48,995 nt of DNA from an uncultured Bacteroidales bacterium. Its GTDB lineage: Bacteria; Bacteroidota; Bacteroidia; Bacteroidales; F082. The DNA is taken from contig CALFIT010000286.1 in the NCBI GenBank assembly GCA_937877465.1, positions 1 to 48,995 of the forward strand. The letters run 5' to 3'. The translations under genes were made by a program, and so were the position numbers. The notes beneath the pieces are model-generated. The model saw only the letters and a list, made by a program, of their open reading frames with translations. It was not told the origin of the DNA and ran no database searches. This document shows positions 1-7,428 of the stretch, piece after piece. The number at the start of each line of letters is the position of its first letter. Position 1 is the first letter of the stretch.

Positions 1-23
1 CCCTACCGGAACCACCAAAGACC

Positions 24-56
24 AAGAAAGGCAACCCTTCGGGGCTGCCTTTTTTG
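24..56 (+). terminator. Rho-independent terminator of a gene left of the window
   Basis: An AAAGGCA arm and a TGCCTTT arm surround CCC-TTC-GGG, followed by a T run on the + strand. It would end a + strand gene whose coding sequence lies before position 1. No coding sequence is visible in bases 1-142. Confidence 0.8.
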
Positions 57-114
57 GTTTTGCCTTTCGGGATAAAAAATTTCGTGAAGATATACCACAA
101 TACGAAATAATCTG

Positions 115-122
115 TAAATTTG
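115..122 (+). promoter_or_regulatory. Bacteroidota -7 box for the NfeD/SPFH operon
   Basis: TAAATTTG matches the Bacteroidota -7 consensus TAnnTTTG and lies 20 bases before the NfeD start codon. No clear -33 TTTG is seen at the usual distance, so only the -7 element is claimed. Confidence 0.6.
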
Positions 123-142
123 CAGAATCAAAATCGTATGTT

Positions 143-574
143 ATGGCAATCTATCTTTGGCTTATCGCCGCCATCGTGCTCGTGATCGTCGAAATCGTCA
201 CTGCTGGCTTCGGCTCCATCTGTTTCGCCATCGGCGCGGGCTTTGCCGCCCTCGTAGCCGCTTTGGGTGGCAACATCACCTGGCAAATCATCGTCTTTGC
301 CGTCGTTTCCATGCTGACTTTCATCTTCTTGCGTCCCGTCGTGATGCGTTTCTTAGACAAAAGATCAAAGGACGTGAAGACCAATGCCGATGCCCTTGTG
401 GGGCGTAGAGGCATGGTCTCGGAGCGTATCGACGCAGCCCAACATACGGGCCGAGTAGCCATTGATGGCGACGATTGGAAGGCCGTGACCTCCGACGGCT
501 CCGTCATCGAGAAAGGCACGGAAGTGGAAATCGTCAAATTGGACAGCATCATCGTCACCGTCGTCGTGGTATAA
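143..574 (+). CDS. NfeD-like short membrane protein
   Basis: This 143-residue protein has hydrophobic helices over about residues 4-24, 26-45 and 48-66, then a soluble C-terminal part of about 75 residues. That part contains ALVGRRGMVSE and a VAIDGDDWKA stretch typical of the OB-fold of NfeD proteins. It is the short form, without the N-terminal ClpP-like protease domain of long NfeD proteins. Short NfeD proteins are usually encoded beside an SPFH/stomatin partner and are thought to act with it in membrane microdomains. The next gene here, 52 bases downstream with no promoter between them, is exactly such a partner. The ATG at 143 is used; the ATG at 138 is in another frame. The family is clear, but the precise cellular role is not known from the sequence. 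Confidence 0.9.
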   Translation: MAIYLWLIAAIVLVIVEIVTAGFGSICFAIGAGFAALVAALGGNITWQIIVFAVVSMLTFIFLRPVVMRFLDKRSKDVKTNADALVGRRGMVSERIDAAQHTGRVAIDGDDWKAVTSDGSVIEKGTEVEIVKLDSIIVTVVVV

Positions 575-626
575 TGAAGTAATCGACAATAATTTACCAA
601 TCAATAACCTTTAAAATCAACACATT

Positions 627-1583
627 ATGAGTATTCCCAACATTGTACTGATTGTAATAGTGGCCCTTGTGGTGATCTACATCCTCAAGGGAATCAAGAT
701 CGTGTCCCAGTCGGAAACGATGATTGTCGAACGCCTCGGCAAGTACAACCGTACGCTGAACGCGGGCATCAATGTCATTCTGCCCATCATTGAGCAGGCC
801 AAGGAAACCATCGTGCGTCGGCAAACCGGTGCCATGACACGCACCTCGCGCATCGATATGCGTGAACAGGTGTATGATTTTGACAAACAGAGCGTTATCA
901 CCAAGGATAACGTGATGACCGAAATCAACGCCTTGCTCTATTTCCAGATTGTCGACCCGATGAAGGCCGTCTACGAAATCCAAAACCTGCCTGTCGCCAT
1001 CGAGAAACTGACCCAGACCACCCTCCGTAACGTGGTCGGTGAGATGGAACTCGACGAAACCCTCACTTCGCGCGACACCATCAACTCGAAGTTGCGCAAC
1101 GTGCTCGACGATGCCACCAACAAATGGGGCGTGAAAGTGAATCGCGTTGAGTTGCAAGATATTACGCCGCCTGAGAGCATCCGTCGTACCATGGAACTCC
1201 AGATGCAAGCCGAGCGTAACCGCCGTGCTGAAATCCTGAAGGCCGAGGGTGAGAAACAAGCCCAAATCCTTAATTCGGAAGGTGAGAAGCAGGCCGAGAT
1301 CAATGCGGCAGAGGCTGAGAAGCAGGCCAACATCCTGAAGGCCGAAGGTGAAGCCAAGGCCAAGGTGCTGCAAGCCGAAGCCGAAGCCACCGCCATACGC
1401 AACATCGCCGAGGCCGTGTCGGACCGTGGCGCCGATCCCGTCAACTACCTGCTCGCTGTCAAATACATCGAGACGCTGAAGGAAGTGGCTGGCGGACAGA
1501 ACAATAAGACCGTCTATCTGCCCTACGAAGCCTCCAACATGCTTGGCTCGTTGGGTGGCATCAAGGATATGTTCGCGAAATAA
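627..1583 (+). CDS. SPFH/Band 7 (stomatin/QmcA-like) membrane protein
   Basis: This 318-residue protein has one N-terminal transmembrane helix (about residues 4-21), an SPFH domain (about 25-190) with the family's ERLGKY and PPESIRR stretches, and a long Ala/Glu/Lys-rich heptad region (about 195-270). That region is built from near-repeats of AEGEKQA and is expected to form the oligomerisation coiled coil. The tail, about residues 275-318, contains YLLAVKYIETL. Length and layout match stomatin/QmcA-type proteins, which form membrane-associated oligomeric scaffolds. It follows the NfeD gene on the same strand, the usual pairing. A strong terminator follows the stop codon, so the two genes probably form a complete operon. 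Confidence 0.93.
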   Translation: MSIPNIVLIVIVALVVIYILKGIKIVSQSETMIVERLGKYNRTLNAGINVILPIIEQAKETIVRRQTGAMTRTSRIDMREQVYDFDKQSVITKDNVMTEINALLYFQIVDPMKAVYEIQNLPVAIEKLTQTTLRNVVGEMELDETLTSRDTINSKLRNVLDDATNKWGVKVNRVELQDITPPESIRRTMELQMQAERNRRAEILKAEGEKQAQILNSEGEKQAEINAAEAEKQANILKAEGEAKAKVLQAEAEATAIRNIAEAVSDRGADPVNYLLAVKYIETLKEVAGGQNNKTVYLPYEASNMLGSLGGIKDMFAK

Positions 1584-1599
1584 ACCGCGAAAGCCATTG

Positions 1600-1631
1600 C
1601 GCCCAGATGTCAGCATCTGGGCGTTTTTTTT
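1600..1631 (+). terminator. Rho-independent terminator after the SPFH gene
   Basis: There is a perfect 10-bp stem, CGCCCAGATG / CATCTGGGCG, with a 4-base loop, followed directly by eight T residues. It ends the NfeD-SPFH operon. Confidence 0.93.
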
Positions 1632-1685
1632 GACATTTTTTGACAAAAAATCAATTTATATTATCCCTGTATTCAAAAATTTGAT

Positions 1686-1693
1686 TACTTTTG
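1686..1693 (+). promoter_or_regulatory. Bacteroidota -7 box for the first small HTH gene
   Basis: TACTTTTG fits TAnnTTTG and lies 16 bases before the start codon at 1710, so the 5' leader would be very short. The -33 element is not clear in the AT-rich upstream DNA. Confidence 0.65.
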
Positions 1694-1709
1694 CGCAAAA
1701 ATATGGTCT

Positions 1710-1931
1710 ATGTTTTCCTATAAGAAAGAATTCCACATCGGCAAGATGATCCAAGAGGAACTGGAACGGCAGGGGAGAAGTGCCTCGTGGTTGGCCAAGT
1801 CCATCTATTGCGAGCGGTCGAACATCTACAAGTTGTTTGCACGCGAAAGCATTGGCGTCGACTTGCTGATGCGCATCTCAACGGTCATGGGACATGATTT
1901 CTTGAGGGACCTTTACGAAAATGAGGCGTGA
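1710..1931 (+). CDS. Small HTH DNA-binding protein (XRE-like), copy 1
   Basis: This 73-residue protein is almost entirely one helix-turn-helix unit. HIGKMIQEELERQGRS forms the first helix, and WLAKSIYCERSNIYKLF reads as the HTH with recognition helix around residues 33-42. A further helical part ends HDFLRDLYE. It resembles the short single-domain XRE/Cro-like proteins common in Bacteroidota, with no sensor or oligomerisation domain. About 60% of its residues match the second copy at 4062-4283, and the two flank the TPR/HTH sensor gene at 2047. It has its own promoter and terminator. The likely role is transcriptional regulation; target genes are unknown. Confidence 0.82.
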   Translation: MFSYKKEFHIGKMIQEELERQGRSASWLAKSIYCERSNIYKLFARESIGVDLLMRISTVMGHDFLRDLYENEA

Positions 1932-1951
1932 AAATTCAAAAATAGTAGAAT

Positions 1952-1979
1952 AAAAATCTAAAAATATTAGATTTTTTTT
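1952..1979 (+). terminator. Rho-independent terminator after small HTH copy 1
   Basis: There is a 10-bp AT-rich stem, AAAAATCTAA / TTAGATTTTT, with a 5-base loop and a continuing T run. The stem is weak but well placed, 20 bases after the stop codon. Confidence 0.75.
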
Positions 1980-2010
1980 CCTATTTTTTCTTTTTGTTTC
2001 GCTTTTCCCT

Positions 2011-2018
2011 TACTTTTG
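2011..2018 (+). promoter_or_regulatory. Bacteroidota -7 box for the TPR sensor gene
   Basis: TACTTTTG lies 28 bases before the ATG at 2047. A TTTG at 1993-1996 is only 14 bases upstream, shorter than the usual 19 or so, so the -33 element is uncertain. Confidence 0.6.
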
Positions 2019-2046
2019 CCCCTGTTTTTCTGAAACTGGCAGTTTG

Positions 2047-3879
2047 ATGAACAGATGGCAAATCTTCCCTTTGGCCTTGTTGTTTTTGGCCACTTCTTGT
2101 AAGGATCCATCCATGAAGCAGGTGTTTTTGTGCGATTCGGTGGGCTTTGATGAAGTTTATGCCTTGAAAGACACCTATCCTGACAGTGCGTTGACGCTTT
2201 TCGACAGTTTTAAGGATACGGTCGACTTGGTGGAAATGTATCGTGTTAGTCTACGAAAGTACTATGATTATCAGATACTTGAAGCCGAGTTGAACTATAA
2301 GAACAATTTTCTTGTCGAGAATGGGGATTTGGTGCTTGAGGCTGCCGCCTATTATGATACCGTAGTACCTTATCGCCGTGTCGCGTTGGGACCATCCGAG
2401 ACCGAGTTCATGCGTGCGCGGGCTTTCTATTATGCCGGCGTCGTCGAGTTGCAGGAGCATCGCTCGGTGGAGGCACTCCAGCATTATCTCTCCGCTTTGC
2501 GCATCATGGACACGCTGAACGGGGAGCTGTGTTTGGTTCCGCATCGGACCAACAACAAGGATTATCTGCATTTTACTGGATTGATTTACAATCGGATAGG
2601 TTGGGTTTTTTATGTCAACGACCTGTGGGACGAAACCCAGACGGCCTTGGAGCGGGCCATCGATTGCTTTCATGCCGAGGGCAACGTACTGGGTGAGTTG
2701 CCCAACTATTCCGTGCTTGGCGAAATCATGATGACCAAGGGCGACCGTCAGGCGGCCATGCACTATTATCGCATCGTCGACAGCCTCAACTGGGCGACCG
2801 ACTCCATTCCTCCTTGCATGGACTGGGATTGCCAGCTCAACGAGGTATTGAGGATGTATGAGAACGATGAGAAACCAGCGGCTTACCAGCTTATTTACAG
2901 TGTTTTGGAACAAGACAACGACTCCTCGGCCATCAAGCAGTTGCGTTTCCATTTAGGTCGTTTCTATTATGAAGACCATGAATACGACTCGGCCTTGGCT
3001 TATCTCGGCAATGGTATGCAGGATTTCTCCTATCAGACCATCGCCTCGCTCGATATGATTATTAAGATGTGTAACGAGTTGGGCTACAGCGAGAAAGCGG
3101 CTTATTATAATGAAGTATTGGCACATGTTTCCATGGAACGGATTGAGCAAATGCGCGTGGGTTCGCAACTGAGTTCGCTCTTCGACAACTACCTGAACGA
3201 AAGGGAGGATTCCAAGCGTGGCGGTCGCTTTTGGCTGATTATCAGTGTGATATTGCTGGTAGTCGTGCTGCTGCTCATTTTCGACTATCACCGTTATCGG
3301 AAGCGGAAAAGAATTCATAAGAGCAGTTCAGAAGCCTACGAGCGGCAACGGATCCAGTTGGAGCGTGAGATTGAGAAGGCGCAAGCTGAATCGATGAAGC
3401 AGGAAGAGAGAATCAAAAACCTTGAGTCTGAGTTGATTAAGGTGATAGCGCGACGCGATGTGTCGTCGATGACCTTCATGGAGCGTGTCAAGGTGCTGGA
3501 AGAGACACCCATTGGCAAGCGCGTGCGTTTGGTGACAGAAGCCAACGTCAAGGCGGGTGTGGCCTATCCCGAATTGGTGCTGTCGCGCAGCCAGTTGACG
3601 CAGTTGGTCAACGCCGTCGATACCGTGTTCCCAAAGTTCTCGTCGAGGCTCATCGATATGTATCCGCGACTGAAATACTCCGATGTGGTGTATTGCTGCA
3701 TGTATATCCTCGGCATCAGCGAGGTGCAAGCCGCCGCATTGACCGGGAAGACCTACCAAGCGGTGTGGATGCGGTCGGGGAAACTCCACGAAATCTTCGA
3801 CAGCAAGTCGGATTTGCAAGTCGTTTTGTTCGATATTCTTAAAAAGATGCATATCGATGGAATGATTGCAAATAACTGA
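2047..3879 (+). CDS. Membrane-anchored TPR protein with C-terminal HTH-like domain, putative regulator
   Basis: The ATG at 2047 gives a 610-residue product; a TTG one codon earlier is less likely. The N-terminus has a lipoprotein-type signal with lipobox LATSC near residue 18. Residues of about 90-380 show TPR-like helical pairs, such as FYYAGVVELQEH and YNRIGWVFYVNDLWDETQTA. A single transmembrane helix (about 397-416, FWLIISVILLVVVLLLIF) is followed by a basic stretch, a charged coiled coil (about 425-480) and a C-terminal domain with YCCMYILGISEVQAAALTG. That last part looks like a LuxR-type HTH. A sensor outside or in the periplasm linked to a cytoplasmic DNA-binding domain fits this layout. 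A lipobox together with a transmembrane helix is unusual. The truncated gene at the right end of the window is a paralogue. Confidence 0.82.
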   Translation: MNRWQIFPLALLFLATSCKDPSMKQVFLCDSVGFDEVYALKDTYPDSALTLFDSFKDTVDLVEMYRVSLRKYYDYQILEAELNYKNNFLVENGDLVLEAAAYYDTVVPYRRVALGPSETEFMRARAFYYAGVVELQEHRSVEALQHYLSALRIMDTLNGELCLVPHRTNNKDYLHFTGLIYNRIGWVFYVNDLWDETQTALERAIDCFHAEGNVLGELPNYSVLGEIMMTKGDRQAAMHYYRIVDSLNWATDSIPPCMDWDCQLNEVLRMYENDEKPAAYQLIYSVLEQDNDSSAIKQLRFHLGRFYYEDHEYDSALAYLGNGMQDFSYQTIASLDMIIKMCNELGYSEKAAYYNEVLAHVSMERIEQMRVGSQLSSLFDNYLNEREDSKRGGRFWLIISVILLVVVLLLIFDYHRYRKRKRIHKSSSEAYERQRIQLEREIEKAQAESMKQEERIKNLESELIKVIARRDVSSMTFMERVKVLEETPIGKRVRLVTEANVKAGVAYPELVLSRSQLTQLVNAVDTVFPKFSSRLIDMYPRLKYSDVVYCCMYILGISEVQAAALTGKTYQAVWMRSGKLHEIFDSKSDLQVVLFDILKKMHIDGMIANN

Positions 3880-4029
3880 CAATTAACTTCTTGTATTTTC
3901 GTTTCCATAGTATTTAATTACCTTTATTATTTCTGTAATATATTGGTATACAATTTACTATAAAAATTTACTTTATTTTCCTTTATCGCTTTGTTGTTTC
4001 GTTTTGTTACTCGTTATTTTGTGCGTTTG

Positions 4030-4037
4030 TACTTTTG
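4030..4037 (+). promoter_or_regulatory. Bacteroidota -7 box for the second small HTH gene
   Basis: TACTTTTG lies 24 bases before the ATG at 4062. A TTTG at 4003-4006 is 23 bases upstream, slightly longer than the usual spacing. The 182-base gap between the TPR gene and this HTH gene (3880-4061) is very AT-rich and shows no other recognisable feature. Confidence 0.62.
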
Positions 4038-4061
4038 CGGGCGAAACAAAATCGAGACACT

Positions 4062-4283
4062 ATGAAATTTGTCATGAAGGATGTCCACGTCGGCAAGATG
4101 ATTAAGGAAGAGCTTGATCGTCAAGGCAGGACGGTGGTTTGGTTCGCCAAACAGATCTATTGCGAGAAGTCCAATGTGTATAAGATGTTCAGGCGCAAAA
4201 GCATCGACCTCGACCAGTTGATGGTGATTTCTTCAGTGCTCGACCATAACTTCCTCAAAGATTGCTATGAAGAATTGGAATGA
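4062..4283 (+). CDS. Small HTH DNA-binding protein (XRE-like), copy 2
   Basis: The ATG at 4062 gives a 73-residue product, the same length as copy 1. An in-frame TTG at 4035 lies inside the -7 promoter box, so it cannot be the start. The protein has the same plan as copy 1: VGKMIKEELDRQGRT, then WFAKQIYCEKSNVYKMF as the HTH, then HNFLKDCYEE. Most differences are conservative, and the recognition region is nearly the same (CERSNIYKLF against CEKSNVYKMF), so the two may bind related operators. It has its own promoter and terminator. Regulation of transcription is inferred from the fold only. Confidence 0.82.
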   Translation: MKFVMKDVHVGKMIKEELDRQGRTVVWFAKQIYCEKSNVYKMFRRKSIDLDQLMVISSVLDHNFLKDCYEELE

Positions 4284-4319
4284 TTCTTCAGAATTGGTTA
4301 ATAAATTATTTTTTTTTTG

Positions 4320-4359
4320 AGCCGCAATTTTCCACCCCAAGGAGATTGTGGCTTTTTTT
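4320..4359 (+). terminator. Rho-independent terminator after small HTH copy 2
   Basis: AGCCGCAAT pairs with ATTGTGGCT (one G-U pair) across a 16-base loop, followed by a run of T. It lies 36 bases after the stop codon of the HTH gene. Confidence 0.7.
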
Positions 4360-4361
4360 GT

Positions 4362-4392
4362 TTTGCCGTTTGTGATAATTGGCGTATCTTTG
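4362..4392 (+). promoter_or_regulatory. Complete Bacteroidota promoter for the Nudix gene
   Basis: TTTG at 4362-4365, exactly 19 bases, then TATCTTTG at 4385-4392 match both the -33 and -7 elements. The ATG at 4419 lies 26 bases after the -7 box, which supports that start over the upstream in-frame codon at 4317. Confidence 0.8.
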
Positions 4393-4418
4393 CGGCACGG
4401 AAATCAAAGTCGCACACT

Positions 4419-4916
4419 ATGGAAATGCTGGATTTGTATGACAAGGACTTGAAGCCCACGGGGTTGACCGTTGAGCGAGGCCAGCCAATCCCTGTCGGCC
4501 TGATGATCCCCATCGTGGCGGTGTTTGTCCACAACAACCAAGGCCTGTATCTGATCCAGAAGGTGGCGCCCTCGAAAGGCAACTATTATTCGACCACGGC
4601 AGGCCATGTGAAGAGCGGCGAGCGCGACTTCGCCCTTTCGATGTTGCGCGAACTGAAGGAGGAAATCGGCCTCTCCGTGACCAAAAGCGAACTCAAGTTG
4701 GTGAAAATCAGGCGTTACGAGCATAAGTTTACACTGCTTTATATGCTGAAGAGCAATGTTCCTGCCTCGATGCTCAGGCTGCAAAAAGAAGAAGTGGAAT
4801 CGGTGAGTTGGATGAGCCACGACGACATTGAGGCCTTGTGCAAACAGGGGCTTTTCAACCGCTACCATTACCAGTTGCTCCTCGATTGCGAAGAAAGATT
4901 GCAAAACCTGCGCTGA
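4419..4916 (+). CDS. Nudix hydrolase
   Basis: The ATG at 4419 gives a 165-residue protein. A longer in-frame reading from 4317 would run back through the promoter and the preceding terminator, so it is rejected. Nudix proteins hydrolyse nucleoside diphosphates linked to another moiety. The Nudix box is visible from about residue 61: G-HVKSG-E, then RELKEEIGL. Between GE and RE there are eight residues rather than the canonical seven, so the box is slightly longer than consensus. The metal-binding RELKEE core is intact. The first 25 residues (DLYDKDLKPTGLTVERG) resemble the start of IPP-isomerase/YfcD-like Nudix proteins, but the substrate cannot be assigned. The gene appears monocistronic. 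Confidence 0.9.
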   Translation: MEMLDLYDKDLKPTGLTVERGQPIPVGLMIPIVAVFVHNNQGLYLIQKVAPSKGNYYSTTAGHVKSGERDFALSMLRELKEEIGLSVTKSELKLVKIRRYEHKFTLLYMLKSNVPASMLRLQKEEVESVSWMSHDDIEALCKQGLFNRYHYQLLLDCEERLQNLR

Positions 4917-4919
4917 TTG

Positions 4920-4950
4920 TTTGTCGGTTTCGTTATTTTGGCTATATTTG
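4920..4950 (+). promoter_or_regulatory. Complete Bacteroidota promoter for the acyl-CoA synthetase gene
   Basis: TTTG at 4920-4923, exactly 19 bases, then TATATTTG at 4943-4950 is a textbook match. It lies 34 bases before the ATG at 4985. The -33 box begins only three bases after the Nudix stop codon. Confidence 0.82.
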
Positions 4951-4984
4951 CGGCAAAATAATCAAGTCATAAACACCTATTAAT

Positions 4985-7045
4985 ATGATAGCAAGAGAAT
5001 TACTCGACCCGAAAAGCATCGTGGTCGTTGGAGCCTCCGCCGACATCCATAAACCGGGCGGAAAAGTATTGTCGAACCTTTTGGCCAGCCCTTTCAAGGG
5101 TACGGTGTATGCGGTGAATCCGAAAGAGACTGAGGTTCAAGGTGTTAAATGTGTCGCCAAAGTGGAAGACCTGCCTCAGGTGGACTGCGCCATTTTGGCC
5201 ATCGCCGCCAAGTATTGCCCATCGACGGTTGATGTCCTTGCCTTGCAGAAAGGCACCAAGGGCTTCATCATCATCTCCGCCGGCTTCGGCGAGGAGAACG
5301 CGGAAGGCGCGGCCTACGAGAGACACATCGCCGATACCATCAACAGCGTGGGTGGCTCATTGATTGGCCCCAACTGCACGGGCTTCCTCAACACCAACTA
5401 CTGCGGTGCCTTCGACGCGCCCATCCCGACCTTAGACCCTCATGGCGTCGACTTCATCACCGGCTCGGGCGCCACGGCGGTGTTCATCAAGGAGTATGGT
5501 ATTAGCAATGGATTGACTTTCAACAGTGTATGGGCGGTGGGTAACTCGGCCCAACTCGGTATCGAGGACGTGCTCGAACACCTTGACGAGACCTTCGACC
5601 CCGAAAAGAGCAGCCGTGTCATCATGCTCTACATGGAGAAGATCGGCGACCCGCAGAAGATGCTGAAGCACTCGCGCTCGCTCATCAACAAGGGCTGCAA
5701 GATTGCCGCCATCAAGAGCGGTGGGTCGGCTGCCGGAAGCCGTGCCGCCAGCTCGCACACGGGTGCCTTGGCCACCTCCGATGTGGCCGTCGACGCGCTG
5801 TTCCGCAAGGCGGGCATCGTGCGCTGCCAAAACCGTCAGGAGCTGACCACGGTGTGCGCCATCTTCATGCACCCCGAGGTGAAAGGCAAGAACATGGCCG
5901 TCATCACCCACGCCGGCGGTCCAGCCGTGATGCTCACCGACGTGCTTTCCAACAACGGCATGGACGTGCCGCACATCGAAGGCCCTAAGGCTCAGGAACT
6001 TTTGGGCAAGCTCTTCAACGGCTCTTCCGTTGGCAACCCGATCGACTTCTTGGCCACGGGTACCGCCGAACAACTCGGCTACATCATCGACGCCTGCGAA
6101 AACGACTTCGACGACATCGACTGCATGTGCGTCATCTTTGGCTCGCCCGGCCTGTTCCAGAACTACGAGGTCTACAAGGTGCTGGACGAGAAGATGAAGA
6201 CCTGCAAGAAGCCCATTTTCCCGATTTTGCCTTCCATCATCAACGTGAAGGACGAAATCGACGACTTCATCCGCAACAAGCACCGCATCAACTTCCCAGA
6301 AGAATGTGTGTTCGGCAATGCCTTGTGCAAGGTGTATAACACGCCCAAGCCGCAGCCCGAGAACCCTGAGATGCCCGAAATTGACGTGAAGCGCATCCGT
6401 GAGGTCGTCGATAGCTGCGAGAATGGCTACATCGACCCCGATAAGATCTATCAACTCCTTGACGCTGCGGGCATTGCGCAAAAGCAGATCCGCGTGGTCG
6501 ACAAGAAGCAGCAGGCCGTCGACTTCGCCAACGAGGTGGGTTATCCGCTCGTGATGAAGGTGGTGGGTCCTGTCCACAAGAGCGACGTGGGTGGCGTGAC
6601 CTTGAACGTGCGCGACATCGAGACCGTGCAGAAGGAATTCGACCGCTTGATGGCCATCAAGGACACCTACGCCGTTGAGATGTATCCCATGCTCGACGGT
6701 ACTGAGGTCTACATCGGTGCCATCCGCGATGCGAAGTTCGGCCATCAGGTGTTCTTCGGTCTGGGCGGCATCTTCATCGAGGTGCTGAAGGACGTGCAGA
6801 GCGCCTTGGCTCCCGTCAACGTGAACGAAGCCAAGGAACTGCTGACCAAGCTCCGTGGCTACAAGATTTTGCAGGGCGTGCGTGGCCAGCAACCCGTAAA
6901 CATTGACGTCTACGCCGAGCAAATCGCCCGCGTGAGTGCCTTGGTGATGGCCGCTCCCGAGATTGCCGAAATGGACCTCAACCCCTTGCTCGGCAACCCG
7001 AAGAACGTCGTCGCCGTTGACGCTCGAATCCGCATAGAGAAATAG
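4985..7045 (+). CDS. ADP-forming acetyl/acyl-CoA synthetase, fused alpha-beta chain
   Basis: This enzyme family interconverts acyl-CoA, ADP and phosphate with acid, CoA and ATP, so it can make ATP when acetate or other acids are released during fermentation. The 686-residue chain has an N-terminal CoA-binding Rossmann domain (about residues 8-130, with SIVVVGAS and GPNCTGFLN), succinyl-CoA ligase-like domains (about 150-450) and a C-terminal ATP-grasp domain (about 470-686, with YPLVMKVVGPVHKSDVGGV). His258 in SSHTGALA is the expected phosphorylated His of the alpha part. The His in VHKSD matches the second His of the beta part. Both key residues are present, so the enzyme is probably active. 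Alpha and beta halves are fused as in single-chain ACDs. Acetate as the substrate is likely but not proven. Confidence 0.93.
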   Translation: MIARELLDPKSIVVVGASADIHKPGGKVLSNLLASPFKGTVYAVNPKETEVQGVKCVAKVEDLPQVDCAILAIAAKYCPSTVDVLALQKGTKGFIIISAGFGEENAEGAAYERHIADTINSVGGSLIGPNCTGFLNTNYCGAFDAPIPTLDPHGVDFITGSGATAVFIKEYGISNGLTFNSVWAVGNSAQLGIEDVLEHLDETFDPEKSSRVIMLYMEKIGDPQKMLKHSRSLINKGCKIAAIKSGGSAAGSRAASSHTGALATSDVAVDALFRKAGIVRCQNRQELTTVCAIFMHPEVKGKNMAVITHAGGPAVMLTDVLSNNGMDVPHIEGPKAQELLGKLFNGSSVGNPIDFLATGTAEQLGYIIDACENDFDDIDCMCVIFGSPGLFQNYEVYKVLDEKMKTCKKPIFPILPSIINVKDEIDDFIRNKHRINFPEECVFGNALCKVYNTPKPQPENPEMPEIDVKRIREVVDSCENGYIDPDKIYQLLDAAGIAQKQIRVVDKKQQAVDFANEVGYPLVMKVVGPVHKSDVGGVTLNVRDIETVQKEFDRLMAIKDTYAVEMYPMLDGTEVYIGAIRDAKFGHQVFFGLGGIFIEVLKDVQSALAPVNVNEAKELLTKLRGYKILQGVRGQQPVNIDVYAEQIARVSALVMAAPEIAEMDLNPLLGNPKNVVAVDARIRIEK

Positions 7046-7056
7046 TTAATAGTTTT

Positions 7057-7127
7057 CAGTTGTTCAGTTGTTCAGTTAGGCGATTACCCATAACTGAACA
7101 ACTGCCAACTGCAAACTGCAAACTGAA
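7057..7127. repeat. Intergenic repeat: 14-bp inverted repeat plus short direct repeats
   Basis: CAGTTGTTCAGTTA at 7065-7078 is the exact reverse complement of TAACTGAACAACTG at 7091-7104, with a 12-base spacer. The left arm is preceded by another GTTCAGTT unit, and the right arm is followed by CAACTG/AAACTG units in tandem (about 7105-7127). The structure fills the gap between the acyl-CoA synthetase stop and the next gene. It could act as a transcript-stabilising or attenuating hairpin, or be a dispersed repeat family. Confidence 0.8.
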
Positions 7128-7131
7128 TGAA

Positions 7132-7428
7132 ATGATTACCGAAAAAGCAACCTATTACCTCGTCTATGCCGCCTTGGTGCTTGTCAGTTTCTTGATTGAC
7201 AACTTGTTGCTGAAGAAAACGGACAAGACGAGTCGCACCATCGGCTATGTTCTCAGCGTCATCGTCGATTTGGCCATCTTCGGCTACGGCATCTACCTTT
7301 ACAAAGCCAAGGGCGAGGACCAGACCGGCTTCGTTCTAGGCGGCATCCTCTTCGGCGTGTGCCTGTTGTGCCTCTTGGGACGCTATTGGCAAAACAAGGA
7401 AGCCGACAAAAAAAGGAGGAAGGGATGA
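7132..7428 (+). CDS. Small membrane protein of unknown function
   Basis: The ATG at 7132 gives 98 residues; a longer reading from 7060 would run through the intergenic repeat and is rejected. Three transmembrane helices are likely: about residues 8-26 (YLVYAALVLVSFLI), 37-57 (IGYVLSVIVDLAIFGYGIYL) and 67-84 (GFVLGGILFGVCLLCLL). They are followed by a very basic tail, KEADKKRRKG. I do not recognise the family. Its stop overlaps the start of the next gene (ATGA), so it is translationally coupled to the CotH-like exported protein. Confidence 0.7.
   Translation: MITEKATYYLVYAALVLVSFLIDNLLLKKTDKTSRTIGYVLSVIVDLAIFGYGIYLYKAKGEDQTGFVLGGILFGVCLLCLLGRYWQNKEADKKRRKG

Noticed and set aside
1200..1400. 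Short DNA repeats in the SPFH gene
   Set aside because: They encode the heptad AEGEKQA-type coiled coil expected in this family, so no separate repeat element is needed.
5432..6922. A 496-codon - strand frame inside the acyl-CoA synthetase gene
   Set aside because: Its product is rich in His, Val, Leu and Asp without domains, and the + strand gene has intact catalytic motifs over the whole length.
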